IMG/VR virus record: IMGVR_UViG_3300029286_001051 | Coordinates: 1-44,153 of that record | Strand: one strand, 5' to 3' | Length of the DNA: 44,153 nt | Source: a virus | In this document: piece after piece, positions 25,285 through 32,908 of the stretch | Layout: the number at the start of each line of letters is the position of its first letter | Position numbering within the stretch: the first letter of the stretch is position 1 | Notes under the pieces: generated by a model | Told to the model about the DNA's origin: nothing | The model's database searches: none | The model's input: the letters and a program-made list of their open reading frames with translations, nothing else | Translations under genes and position numbers: made by a program

Positions 25285-26850
25285 ATGGCGCGTCAAGTTC
25301 ACGTTTGGGTTCCGACATATAATCGCGCCGGGATGCTTTACGATTTATTGACGGACTTGGAACGTGAGACAAAACAGCATCCGAGTCTGCTTGTAAGTAT
25401 TTTTGATGATGGTTCGGCGGATGATTACTCTGCGTGTAAGGCGTTGATTGCCACACACAAAGGCTGGACGTTTACCAGTTTTGAACACGGCGGCAAGTTG
25501 CAGTATTGGCGGCTGATAGGTCGCGCGCATGCTCAGTTGAAAGCCTCGAAAGCGCATTATTATATCCAAATGGCCGATGACTACCGACTTTGTGAGCGTT
25601 TTGTTGACCAAGCGATTGAGGCTTGGGAATCAATTGACGACAAAAAGAAGATTGCCGTCAACATCGTGTGCGACGTGTCGCGCAAAAACCAGTCATGTTG
25701 GGGCAGCGAACCGCCAAAAACCTATAACGATTTCGTAACGCAAACCGGCTGGATTGACGGCGCGCAAATCAGCACCCGAAAATATTACTCACTGATCGAT
25801 TGGTCATGCCCTGATACCGCTGAACGCATGGCGGCACATAAAAGTGGTAGAGGTTCGCAGGTTGGTTTTGTGATAAGTCAAGTTCTGGCCGCGCACAATA
25901 TGAACATTTACCGCGTGATTAAGTCCCTGGTTGTTCACCGATTGGCAAAATCTGCGATGCATCCTGACATGAATCCGTGGCGGTGTGTGGGGATGATTGC
26001 AGATGATTACATTGATGGCCACGAGGCACACCAACGGTTGATGTACATGGATACTGTAACCGCGTCGCTTTGCAGTATTCCGTCCCGTGAAGGAATGTTG
26101 AAACGGTGCGTGGAATCGTTGCTGCCGCAGGTCAATCATATCAATGTGATGCTGAACGGCTACAGGCATGTGCCGGGGTTTTTGAAGCACGAGCGAATTA
26201 CGGTCGAACGCAGTCAAAGAGTCGGCGATTACAAAAGCGACGGCCAGTTTTGGTGGTGCGAGTCTGTCAAGGGTTACAACTTTTTATGTGATGATGATTT
26301 GTGGTATGCGCCGAATTATGTCGCTTTCGCGCTGGCTTGGCTTGAAGCAAAAGACAGAACGGCGGTAATCGGTTATCACGGCGCGGTGCTGAGGCAGCCG
26401 TTTAAGTCATATTACAAAGACAGGATCACATACCCATGCCAGCACAAGGTTGAGGGCGGCCCGCACATCGTTGATGTAATCGGCACAGGCGCGCTCGTTT
26501 ACCACACCGACACAATCAAACTGACCCGCGAAAACACCTGTTGCCGTCCCATCACCGATCCGCGTGAACACAATATGTCAGACATGGTTTTTTCAACGGT
26601 GGCAAGAAGTCAGAATGTGACCTGCCTTGTAATTCCGCACTCTGCTGGTTTTGTCGTGCAGCACGAAGCAGATGTGGGAATCTATGAAAACAGCGCCACG
26701 CACAACGGCTCTGAAAAAGACAGCCTCTATTTTCAGACTGAGGCGGCCCGTGGACTATTGCGGGATTGCGTAAATGTTGAAATCCCCGTCAAAATCGTAC
26801 CTGGACCCCGTTTGGGCGCGTGTATGAAAGCGAGGGCAATCCATGTCTAA
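25285..26850 (+). CDS. Double-domain GT-A type glycosyltransferase
   Basis: A 521-residue protein with two glycosyltransferase-like domains. The first starts VHVWVPTYNRAG and has IFDDGSADD (about 39-47). The second begins near residue 257 (TASLCSIPSREGMLKRCVESLLP) and has a metal-binding type LCDDDLWY near 334-341. A likely role is adding sugars to phage structural proteins or to host surface glycans. It overlaps the next gene by eight bases, so the three cassette genes are probably co-translated. Confidence 0.75.
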   Translation: MARQVHVWVPTYNRAGMLYDLLTDLERETKQHPSLLVSIFDDGSADDYSACKALIATHKGWTFTSFEHGGKLQYWRLIGRAHAQLKASKAHYYIQMADDYRLCERFVDQAIEAWESIDDKKKIAVNIVCDVSRKNQSCWGSEPPKTYNDFVTQTGWIDGAQISTRKYYSLIDWSCPDTAERMAAHKSGRGSQVGFVISQVLAAHNMNIYRVIKSLVVHRLAKSAMHPDMNPWRCVGMIADDYIDGHEAHQRLMYMDTVTASLCSIPSREGMLKRCVESLLPQVNHINVMLNGYRHVPGFLKHERITVERSQRVGDYKSDGQFWWCESVKGYNFLCDDDLWYAPNYVAFALAWLEAKDRTAVIGYHGAVLRQPFKSYYKDRITYPCQHKVEGGPHIVDVIGTGALVYHTDTIKLTRENTCCRPITDPREHNMSDMVFSTVARSQNVTCLVIPHSAGFVVQHEADVGIYENSATHNGSEKDSLYFQTEAARGLLRDCVNVEIPVKIVPGPRLGACMKARAIHV

Positions 26851-27532
26851 CATTGAATTATTCACAGCGGAAGGCCCGACACAAGTTGCCTATATCGCTT
26901 CTGAACCGGGTCAACACTTGGCTTGTGTGATTAAGGAAAAGGGTACTTATTACGAAAGGAAGTTACTTGACGTTATCCGGGTATACAACCGGCCTGGTGT
27001 ATATGTGGATGTAGGCGCAAACATCGGTAATCACAGCGTTTATTTTGCGTTGGAGTGTCCGTCAACTGAAGTGATTGCGATTGAACCCTTCCCGCAGACG
27101 TTTCAGGAATTGGAAGCAACAATCGCAGCAAACGGGCTTGAATCAAAAGTCCATGTCTTACAGATGGCAGTCCATCCGACGCTGGAAGAAGTTGCGGCCG
27201 TCGAACCAGATCAGGTCGCAGGTGGTCATCCAAATCGCGGCATGGTTTTTGTGCGTCCCGGCGCTGGTGTACCCGCTGACACGCTGGACAACATATTGCA
27301 AGGCTACAGCGATATTGCTGTAATCAAAGTTGACGTTGAAGGCTTGGGCGTTGAAGTGATTGAATCGGGGTTGCGGTGCATCAAACAAAACCTGCCTCTG
27401 ATTTCATGTGAGGCTGACGGTCAGGACGCGCAACGCCTCGACGATTTATTGGCGCCTTTGGGTTACGGTAGAAAACAGAAGAATTTGGCTGCGACGCCGA
27501 CTTACTTGTGGATACCTTCGCCTAACCAATAA
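26843..27532 (+). CDS. FkbM-family methyltransferase
   Basis: A 229-residue SAM-dependent O-methyltransferase. It has VYVDVGANIGNHSVYFA (about 52-68) with VIAIEPFPQTFQELE, and later IAVIKVDVEGLGVEVIESG (about 157-175), the FkbM fold signatures. Likely acts on a sugar or a lipid-linked intermediate made with the upstream glycosyltransferase. A GAGGG ribosome site precedes the ATG inside that gene. This ends the cassette before the lysis genes. Confidence 0.8.
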   Translation: MSNIELFTAEGPTQVAYIASEPGQHLACVIKEKGTYYERKLLDVIRVYNRPGVYVDVGANIGNHSVYFALECPSTEVIAIEPFPQTFQELEATIAANGLESKVHVLQMAVHPTLEEVAAVEPDQVAGGHPNRGMVFVRPGAGVPADTLDNILQGYSDIAVIKVDVEGLGVEVIESGLRCIKQNLPLISCEADGQDAQRLDDLLAPLGYGRKQKNLAATPTYLWIPSPNQ

Positions 27533-27598
27533 GGGGTTGATTGATAATAATGATAGTGCCACAATTAACACGGAAAGCGTGAATACAAGGAGAATTAA

Positions 27599-28267
27599 GT
27601 GAAAACAATACTCGACCTTCAGAATAAACTGCAATCGCTCGGAATTGAGTTCGGCCCTATGGATGGAATATGGGGGCCACAAACCCTTGAAGGTATCCGT
27701 AAGGCTATTGTTGCAGGTCAAATCAATCCCAATTCTGACCTTGAGTTCTTAAAAATTGAACTTGTGCGTCGCCGTCCTACGATAGCAACAATGGAAAGAA
27801 ATGCTGGTCATTTGGAGTTGGACGAACAGGGTAAACTGAAAAACAAGACTGAGTTTTCAAACAGTCACCTTGTAACTATTTCAATTCCAATGATAACCGG
27901 AACAAAACTGAAACTCACAGTCAATAAAATCATGGCCGCACCCCTTACGTTGGCCTTTGCTGAAATCGAATATCAGAACAGTTTGAAGCCGTGGCAGAAG
28001 TGGTTGCCGAAACGGATTGAGTCTTTCTGCGTCCGCAGAATGTCAAGTAACAAGAAAGTTATGTCAACCCATTCGTGGGCTATGGGTTTTGATGCTGACG
28101 CTGACGAAAATAAAACATTTGAAGTTAAAGCCAGTCCAAAGATTGATATGATTACCAATATTCCTGTTTGGGTTGTTGAGTTGTTTGAACGATGGGGATT
28201 CATTTGGGGCGGTCGCTGGAAATCTTATAAAGACCCGATGCACTTTCAATTTGTGGCGATGAAATAA
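27599..28267 (+). CDS. Endolysin, peptidoglycan-binding plus M15 peptidase
   Basis: A 222-residue cell-wall hydrolase. The N-terminal part resembles a peptidoglycan-binding domain (LQNKLQSLGIEFGPMDGIWG at about 7-26). The C-terminal part has the zinc site of M15 (VanY-like) peptidases, STHSWAMGFDADAD (about 155-168) and a final DPMHFQF (about 211-217) that supplies further ligands. The start is GTG 27599, six bases after AAGGAG. The product cuts peptidoglycan cross-links at lysis. No signal peptide, so it needs a holin. Confidence 0.84.
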   Translation: MKTILDLQNKLQSLGIEFGPMDGIWGPQTLEGIRKAIVAGQINPNSDLEFLKIELVRRRPTIATMERNAGHLELDEQGKLKNKTEFSNSHLVTISIPMITGTKLKLTVNKIMAAPLTLAFAEIEYQNSLKPWQKWLPKRIESFCVRRMSSNKKVMSTHSWAMGFDADADENKTFEVKASPKIDMITNIPVWVVELFERWGFIWGGRWKSYKDPMHFQFVAMK

Positions 28268-28281
28268 CACGTGGGGCGGCA

Positions 28282-28548
28282 ATGCGACAAGCGAGGGCCG
28301 ACGAAATGCTGGACAGGGAAATATTAGACCGCATCAACGCAGTTGGTGAATCTGTTGTCAGGTTAGAGACTAAAGTTGACCAAATATCAGGTTGGCAGAA
28401 AAGATGTGAGCATCACGAATCACGAATACAAGGGTTAGAACTTGATAGTTATGCAGATAAGCGAAGCCGCAAAATAGGTTACTGGTTAATAGGTTTGGGC
28501 GTTCCTACTGTTACTGCTGTTATCGTAGCTTTGATAACCACGCTGTAA
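28282..28548 (+). CDS. XhlA-like coiled-coil protein with one C-terminal membrane segment
   Basis: An 88-residue protein. A helical, charged N-terminal half is followed by one hydrophobic segment (IGYWLIGLGVPTVTAVIVAL, about 65-84) at the C-terminus. This shape resembles XhlA-type lysis proteins. It lies between the endolysin and the holin candidate. The exact start is uncertain; an in-frame ATG at 28306 would also fit. A role in membrane lesion formation is inferred. Confidence 0.6.
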   Translation: MRQARADEMLDREILDRINAVGESVVRLETKVDQISGWQKRCEHHESRIQGLELDSYADKRSRKIGYWLIGLGVPTVTAVIVALITTL

Positions 28549-28585
28549 CTTTTCTGCTTCAGAATGAAGTATTTGGAGGTTTCAA

Positions 28586-29452
28586 ATGTTGAATCGCATG
28601 TTTCTGGTTATCAGTCTTTTGCTTGGATGTTTTATCTCGACCGGGTTACTGGCTCAAGAACCAGGCTACCCGGACGCCTCTACGCTTGCCGTAGTGGATG
28701 ATGTAGTTGCGGTTCCTGTGACAATTACAGTGGTTCCAAATGTACCTGTGGCAGAGCCTACTCCGGTTGCTGTAGTGGTTGATGTTGATGTTCCTGCCGA
28801 TTCAGTTGCCACTGTGAGTACAGAAGTGGCAGCAACAGAGCCTTTGTTTGTTGATGTTTCTACTCCCGGTAATCTGATTGCCATCATGGCCGCTGTGGTG
28901 CCGATTGCCATTGAACTGTTTATTAAACCGATTCCGGGTATCATGCCGTGGATGATAAGGCTGATTTCGCTTGGCTTCGGTGCAATTGGTGGATTGCTTG
29001 TGGGCCTCGGTCTGTTTGTGTCCGTACCTTACACGTTGGCAACGTCAATCTTGTGCGGCATTGCAGGTGGTGGTGGCTTTACTTTGATTAAATGGGGTTC
29101 ACAGGCTGCCCGTGGCTCGAAACGACCACTGATAGCAACCGCTATAACAGGCGTGGTATTACTCTGTATGATTTCAATCGTAGGCTGTGGTAGAATTTTT
29201 ACCGTGACCAATGGTGATCCGGTTACGTTCGGCATGAAAGTGTCGAAGCCGTCTTACGGTGCAATCTACGTCAAGGCTGTTGAAACCTGTAAGGTCAATA
29301 ACCCACTTGGCACAATCAAGGTGGAAAATATCTGCGATGCTGGCCTTGTGTCCACAATGGCCGTTGACGGTAAAGAGCCTACTTGTGTTGTGAATCCTTG
29401 TGTCACAGATAAGTTTGTGTTCCTTCCAACCGGCCATACTGCCTGCCAGTAA
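28586..29452 (+). CDS. Multi-segment membrane protein: possible holin with lipoprotein-like tail
   Basis: A 288-residue membrane protein. A signal-like N-terminus (about 1-24, ending GLLAQ) is followed by a Val/Thr/Pro-rich stretch (about 35-92), then several hydrophobic segments from about 96 (NLIAIMAAVVPIAIELFI) to about 168. A further hydrophobic segment ends in ISIVGCGRI (about 197-205), which looks like a lipobox, then a Cys-rich soluble tail. This could combine a holin with an outer-spanin-like part. GGAGG precedes the ATG. No match to a known holin was proven. Confidence 0.5.
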   Translation: MLNRMFLVISLLLGCFISTGLLAQEPGYPDASTLAVVDDVVAVPVTITVVPNVPVAEPTPVAVVVDVDVPADSVATVSTEVAATEPLFVDVSTPGNLIAIMAAVVPIAIELFIKPIPGIMPWMIRLISLGFGAIGGLLVGLGLFVSVPYTLATSILCGIAGGGGFTLIKWGSQAARGSKRPLIATAITGVVLLCMISIVGCGRIFTVTNGDPVTFGMKVSKPSYGAIYVKAVETCKVNNPLGTIKVENICDAGLVSTMAVDGKEPTCVVNPCVTDKFVFLPTGHTACQ

Positions 29453-29467
29453 AAAGGATGGTGAGTC

Positions 29468-29743
29468 ATGTTAAGTGATAAGACAAAAGCGGTTCTACAG
29501 TCCATATCGAATACGGCGGTTAAGGGAATTACGATTACCGGCGATATTGTGGACATTCTGACACCGTTCGTGCCGGGTGCCGCCATAGTGCCTGCAGATA
29601 CCCTAGAAGGCATTGTAACGACCGTATTGAAGCAACTGCCTAACTGGTACGAACAAGGGGCCGCTTATCTCGGTTTGGATGAACACATCACGATTCAGAT
29701 TGAAGACCCTGATACGGAAGTGAAGGGTACGATCACAAGGTAG
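29468..29743 (+). CDS. Unknown lysis-region protein
   Basis: A 91-residue protein of unknown family with a short amphipathic middle (GDIVDILTPFVPGAAIVPADTLEGIV) and an acidic C-terminus. It closes the lysis cluster and is followed by 470 bases without a gene. An AAAAAGGA ribosome site precedes the ATG. It may be an accessory of the lysis system or an anti-holin-like protein, but this is guesswork from position. Confidence 0.6.
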   Translation: MLSDKTKAVLQSISNTAVKGITITGDIVDILTPFVPGAAIVPADTLEGIVTTVLKQLPNWYEQGAAYLGLDEHITIQIEDPDTEVKGTITR

Positions 29744-30213
29744 CCTATCCGCCATTTTTTTCTTCAATTACAACTTTATTCTTTTTAATGGCCAATAGAA
29801 CTGACTAGAATTACTACGTTTTAATTGCGTCTATTAACTTTCTATTCACATTTTATACTTTTCGGTTAATAGAAAATCAGGCTTCCCGGTGGCTGGCTAT
29901 GTCGGGTTGAAGCCGAATTGCAACCAGAACGGCGCACTGGGAAGCCTTAAATGGAATCATGGAGAACAAGCAAATGATAAACTGAACGCCTTGACTTATC
30001 AATCTCATTTTGTAACCATTTGATTGTAAGCGCACCTCCACCACTTACTTGGCAATATTCTCCTGCCACGTCCTTACCGCTACCCCAATTTTAGTTGCAA
30101 AACTAATAGGCGGTAAGGATTGCCCGGTTTCTTATAACTAATTGCTTGACACTAATTGGCCTTATCGGTTACTATTTAGACGTGCTTTTACTTACTTAAT
30201 GGAGGCTACAAGG
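29744..30213 (+). other. Non-coding region with two strong hairpins and a promoter
   Basis: No gene is seen in these 470 bases. Its first 130 bases are A/T-rich. A 13-pair stem joins 29879-29891 with 29935-29947 (one G-U), with an inner GGTTG/CAACC stem. A second one joins 30071-30080 with 30110-30119 (ten perfect pairs) and contains TTAGTT-GCAA-AACTAA (30091-30106), capped by a GNRA tetraloop. A shorter TGGCA/TGCCA pair lies at 30050-30068. These could be a small RNA, an attachment or origin site, or a terminator complex separating lysis from recombination genes. Confidence 0.55.
30146..30175 (+). promoter_or_regulatory. Sigma-70-like promoter before the HTH gene
   Basis: The perfect -35 box TTGACA at 30146-30151 is followed after 18 bases by TACTAT at 30170-30175, a fair -10 box. 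Transcription would start near 30183, shortly before the GGAGG at 30201-30205. This would drive the recombination cluster that starts at 30214. Confidence 0.55.
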
Positions 30214-30411
30214 ATGGTACTGAAGGCAGACTTGGAACGGAAACTTCTTTCAAGGAAAGAGGCGGCTACGATTTTGGGCGTGTCCCGTGATCGCATTGTG
30301 AAGTTGGTTGACGCTGGCGAACTGGACGAAGTTGATCTTGGACCCCGTTCAAGGCGGATTACGCTTACCAGCATCAAAGTTTTACTTGGGGAAAAGGAGG
30401 ATGGACAGTGA
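30214..30411 (+). CDS. Excisionase-type helix-turn-helix DNA-binding protein
   Basis: A 65-residue protein with the HTH segment LLSRKEAATILGVSRDRIVKLVDAGELDEVDLGPRSRRI (about 14-52), the MerR/excisionase-like fold. Such small proteins bind DNA to control nearby promoters or recombination. I placed the start at ATG 30214, eight bases after GGAGG, because an earlier in-frame start lies upstream of the promoter -35 box. It overlaps the next start (GTGA). No integrase is present in the window, so a regulator role is more likely than excision. Confidence 0.8.
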   Translation: MVLKADLERKLLSRKEAATILGVSRDRIVKLVDAGELDEVDLGPRSRRITLTSIKVLLGEKEDGQ

Positions 30412-31277
30412 GTAACGAAGTGAAGGACTTAGTTCCAATCGCAGAACTTTCGGTGGCGGGGATGGGGAACGGCAATCAGAACCAGATGCTTGACGGCGGC
30501 GGCGCATTGATGGGTACTGATAACCTCAATACTCGGACAATGGCTCGGAGTCTGCCCCGCAATGAACAGACAGCATACGAAACTGTAATGGCCAGGGCAA
30601 AGCGAATGAAGACAAAAGCCTTCTACGCTTGGGCCGTGAAGAACAAAGATAAGGCTGATGGCATGGTCATGGGGCCGACAATCGACCTTGCTATGACGGT
30701 TGTTCAACTTTGGGGCAACTGCGTACTGATTCCGAAGATTATTGACGAATCACCGACGCACCTTACTGTTGCGGCTATCTTCACCGACCTTGAAACCGGC
30801 GTCACGATTTCCAGAATGTTCCGTCAGGACATGGTAATCGGTAACTTCGGGAAGATGGACGCGGCAAGGGCAAGGGATATTAACTTCCAGATCGCTCAGT
30901 CGAAGGCTCTGCGTAACGTGGTTTGTGCGGCAATCCCTGAATACTTCTTTGAAGACGCAATTGCGGCGGCAAGGGCTGAGGATATGGGGCCGGATCCGAA
31001 ACGGATTCTAAGTGAATTGGAAATGGAAAAACTGGCAGAATCGTTTGTTGAATACAACGTGTCAGTTGCCATGATTGACGCCAAGTTAGGCCATGAAATG
31101 TGGACTGCGGAAGACAGAACAAATCTTCGTGGTGTTTACAAGGCCATTAAGGAAGGTCAGACAAGCGTGGCGAATGAATTCCCGCCTGTTGTGGCCGATA
31201 CGGGCAAGGTTGGGACGGAAGAATCGCCGTTGTTTGGCGGCGAAGTCGAACCTTCAAAACGCGCACAGGGGAAATAG
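30408..31277 (+). CDS. Putative single-strand annealing recombinase
   Basis: A 289-residue protein of the RecT/Erf functional kind. It has a central beta-rich region (VAAIFTDLETGVTISRMF) and RDINFQIAQSKALRNVVCAAIPEYF, and C-terminal EDRTNLRGVYKAIKEGQTSV, patterns seen in phage annealing proteins. GTG start overlaps the previous stop, with AGGAGG seven bases upstream. The nearby Cas4/RecB-like nuclease supports a recombination pair. The exact family is uncertain. Confidence 0.62.
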   Translation: MSNEVKDLVPIAELSVAGMGNGNQNQMLDGGGALMGTDNLNTRTMARSLPRNEQTAYETVMARAKRMKTKAFYAWAVKNKDKADGMVMGPTIDLAMTVVQLWGNCVLIPKIIDESPTHLTVAAIFTDLETGVTISRMFRQDMVIGNFGKMDAARARDINFQIAQSKALRNVVCAAIPEYFFEDAIAAARAEDMGPDPKRILSELEMEKLAESFVEYNVSVAMIDAKLGHEMWTAEDRTNLRGVYKAIKEGQTSVANEFPPVVADTGKVGTEESPLFGGEVEPSKRAQGK

Positions 31278-31280
31278 GCG

Positions 31281-31676
31281 ATGGCAGATATAATAATCCG
31301 CGTTGAAGAAGAAACTGACCCGAATCGCGTGTCCGCTATGGTTATTTCCGCACTCCGTGAAGCGGCAATCAAGCGTATGCACAAAGATTCAAGTGAATTG
31401 TCGGTGGATGAAAAACTTTGCAAACTTCTCGAATGGGGCAGAAAGAATGATGCCGATATTGAAGAATTGCAAAAACAGGTCGCTATTCTGAAAAGAAAAT
31501 CAAAGTTGGATGAACTCGATGCGCGATTCAGGCCGCCCCTTGATGTTTGGCGCAAGCAGGTCAAGGAATGGCTTGAACATTGGGAAAGCAACCCTGATTC
31601 AAGGAATCCGCCACCAACCATTACAATCGTGACAGATACAACGGCCACGGTCATTCATCCGAAGGTGCAGACATAA
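31281..31676 (+). CDS. Coiled-coil protein with a tape-measure-like N-terminus
   Basis: A 131-residue protein. The first 32 residues (IIIRVEEETDPNRVSAMVIS then ALREAAIKR) match the C-terminus of the tape measure protein (DPNRVAATVISALGRAAK). The middle is a predicted coiled coil (about 45-80), and the rest is Arg/Glu-rich with a Pro-rich linker. Position between the annealing protein and the nuclease suggests a recombination role, yet the tape-measure similarity hints at a shared small structural motif. Overlaps the next gene start (TAATG). Confidence 0.6.
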   Translation: MADIIIRVEEETDPNRVSAMVISALREAAIKRMHKDSSELSVDEKLCKLLEWGRKNDADIEELQKQVAILKRKSKLDELDARFRPPLDVWRKQVKEWLEHWESNPDSRNPPPTITIVTDTTATVIHPKVQT

Positions 31677-31921
31677 TGGTTAAGATTTGGCAAAGAGTCA
31701 AAAAAGCGGTGGCCGGTGCAAGGCTTTGGCTCTACAAACGCAGCAGAAAGGCTCAGACAGATACGATGCTGCTTTGTACCGCCCAAATTATCACAGCCAT
31801 GAAGTTGTCCAGTGAGTTGCACGATCCAGCTACGGAGTACGATGCCATGACCCGCCTTTGGATGATTTGTAATGAAGTACGGGACAAGGCAGGGCTTGAA
31901 AAAATTAAACGGGGGTTCTAA
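31676..31921 (+). CDS. Unknown small basic helical protein
   Basis: An 81-residue protein with an Arg/Lys-rich N-terminus (VKIWQRVKKAVAGARLWLYKRSRK) that is amphipathic, then a helix with several Met and Leu. It is sandwiched in one-base overlaps (TAATG) between genes on both sides, so it is surely translated with the nuclease gene. No family recognised. It might assist DNA recombination or attach to a membrane. Confidence 0.65.
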   Translation: MVKIWQRVKKAVAGARLWLYKRSRKAQTDTMLLCTAQIITAMKLSSELHDPATEYDAMTRLWMICNEVRDKAGLEKIKRGF

Positions 31922-32820
31922 TGGAAGTTATCAGATTTTCAGCGTCACAGTTATCATCACTGACCATGTGCGGGGAAGCGTATCGAAGGGAATACATTGA
32001 CGGCAAGACGCCACCTGCCAGTCTGTCCATGATTCGCGGCATCGCGGGACATCACGCATTTGAATTAGCCATGACCGAAAAGAAAAAGACGGGTGGACAG
32101 CCGGAAGACTACCTGATGTTGGAAGCCGCCTTTGAATGTATCGACGGATACCGGCCTGACGAAAAGGCTGTCTATCTACCACCGTCCAAAGAAGGCATGA
32201 CAAAGGATGCCTGCCTTGACGAAATCAAAGAAGAACTGAAAGGCTATATGCCTCAGATTTCAGACTTGATGGCAAGGATTGTGCCTACCGAAGTTGAAAC
32301 AGCGAAGGCGATTCAATTCAAAGTTCCTTCACTTGGGCCGGACGTATGGATTGTGGTTGAAGGGCGTCGGGACGTGTTGGGATTCATACCGGGTTTGGTT
32401 GACGGCGAAATTCCTGCAATCATCGACTTGAAGACGTGCGGCAAAGCTAAGAGTCAAAGGGATGCCGATAACAGCGTCCAGATGACCTTGTACGCCACGA
32501 TTCAATCACCGTTGACTAGTATCCCGATTGAACAGATACCGCTTGCCATTGCTTTCGCTACACCGAAAAAGTCCGACATTCTGTTGACTACTCGGAATCA
32601 GACTGACATGGACGCCTTCATGCAGTTCCTTGTCAGGGCCGCGATGGTGAAACGGGCCGGTTTGTTTATTCCCGCGTCACGGGACCACTGGAAATGCTCA
32701 CCGGAGTATTGCCAGCACTTCGCAAGTTGCGCTTTTGTCGGCGTGAAGTCGGTTGCTGAAAAACTGACCTCTTGTGGTGAGGTTGAAGCGAAGATAGACG
32801 CTTCCGAGGGTGCAGAGTAA
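31921..32820 (+). CDS. Cas4/RecB-like PD-(D/E)XK nuclease
   Basis: A 299-residue nuclease. The N-terminus has SASQLSSLTMCGEAYRREYI, a Cys and arginine pattern of the Cas4/AddB group. The core has VVEGRRDVLGFI and then IIDLKTCGKAKSQRDADNSVQM (about 143-187), the D...D-x-K active site with a following QMTLYA helix. The C-terminus has KCSPEYCQHFASCAF (about 258-272), and with the N-terminal Cys this gives the four iron-sulfur-cluster cysteines. It could be the exonuclease partner of the annealing protein at 30408. GGGGG precedes the ATG. Confidence 0.8.
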   Translation: MEVIRFSASQLSSLTMCGEAYRREYIDGKTPPASLSMIRGIAGHHAFELAMTEKKKTGGQPEDYLMLEAAFECIDGYRPDEKAVYLPPSKEGMTKDACLDEIKEELKGYMPQISDLMARIVPTEVETAKAIQFKVPSLGPDVWIVVEGRRDVLGFIPGLVDGEIPAIIDLKTCGKAKSQRDADNSVQMTLYATIQSPLTSIPIEQIPLAIAFATPKKSDILLTTRNQTDMDAFMQFLVRAAMVKRAGLFIPASRDHWKCSPEYCQHFASCAFVGVKSVAEKLTSCGEVEAKIDASEGAE

Positions 32821-32908
32821 CAAAAGTATCTGGAATCGGTTTTAGACCCATTACAACGCCTCACAGAAGGTATTTCAATAAACACTCAAAATAAAGGATG
32901 GTAACAAG

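Noticed and set aside
30142-30213. Upstream start for the HTH gene
   Set aside because: It would place the start before the promoter -35 box and has no ribosome site; the ATG at 30214 has GGAGG at eight bases.
29744-30213. tRNA or integrase attachment site
   Set aside because: No cloverleaf was found, and no integrase is encoded in the window.
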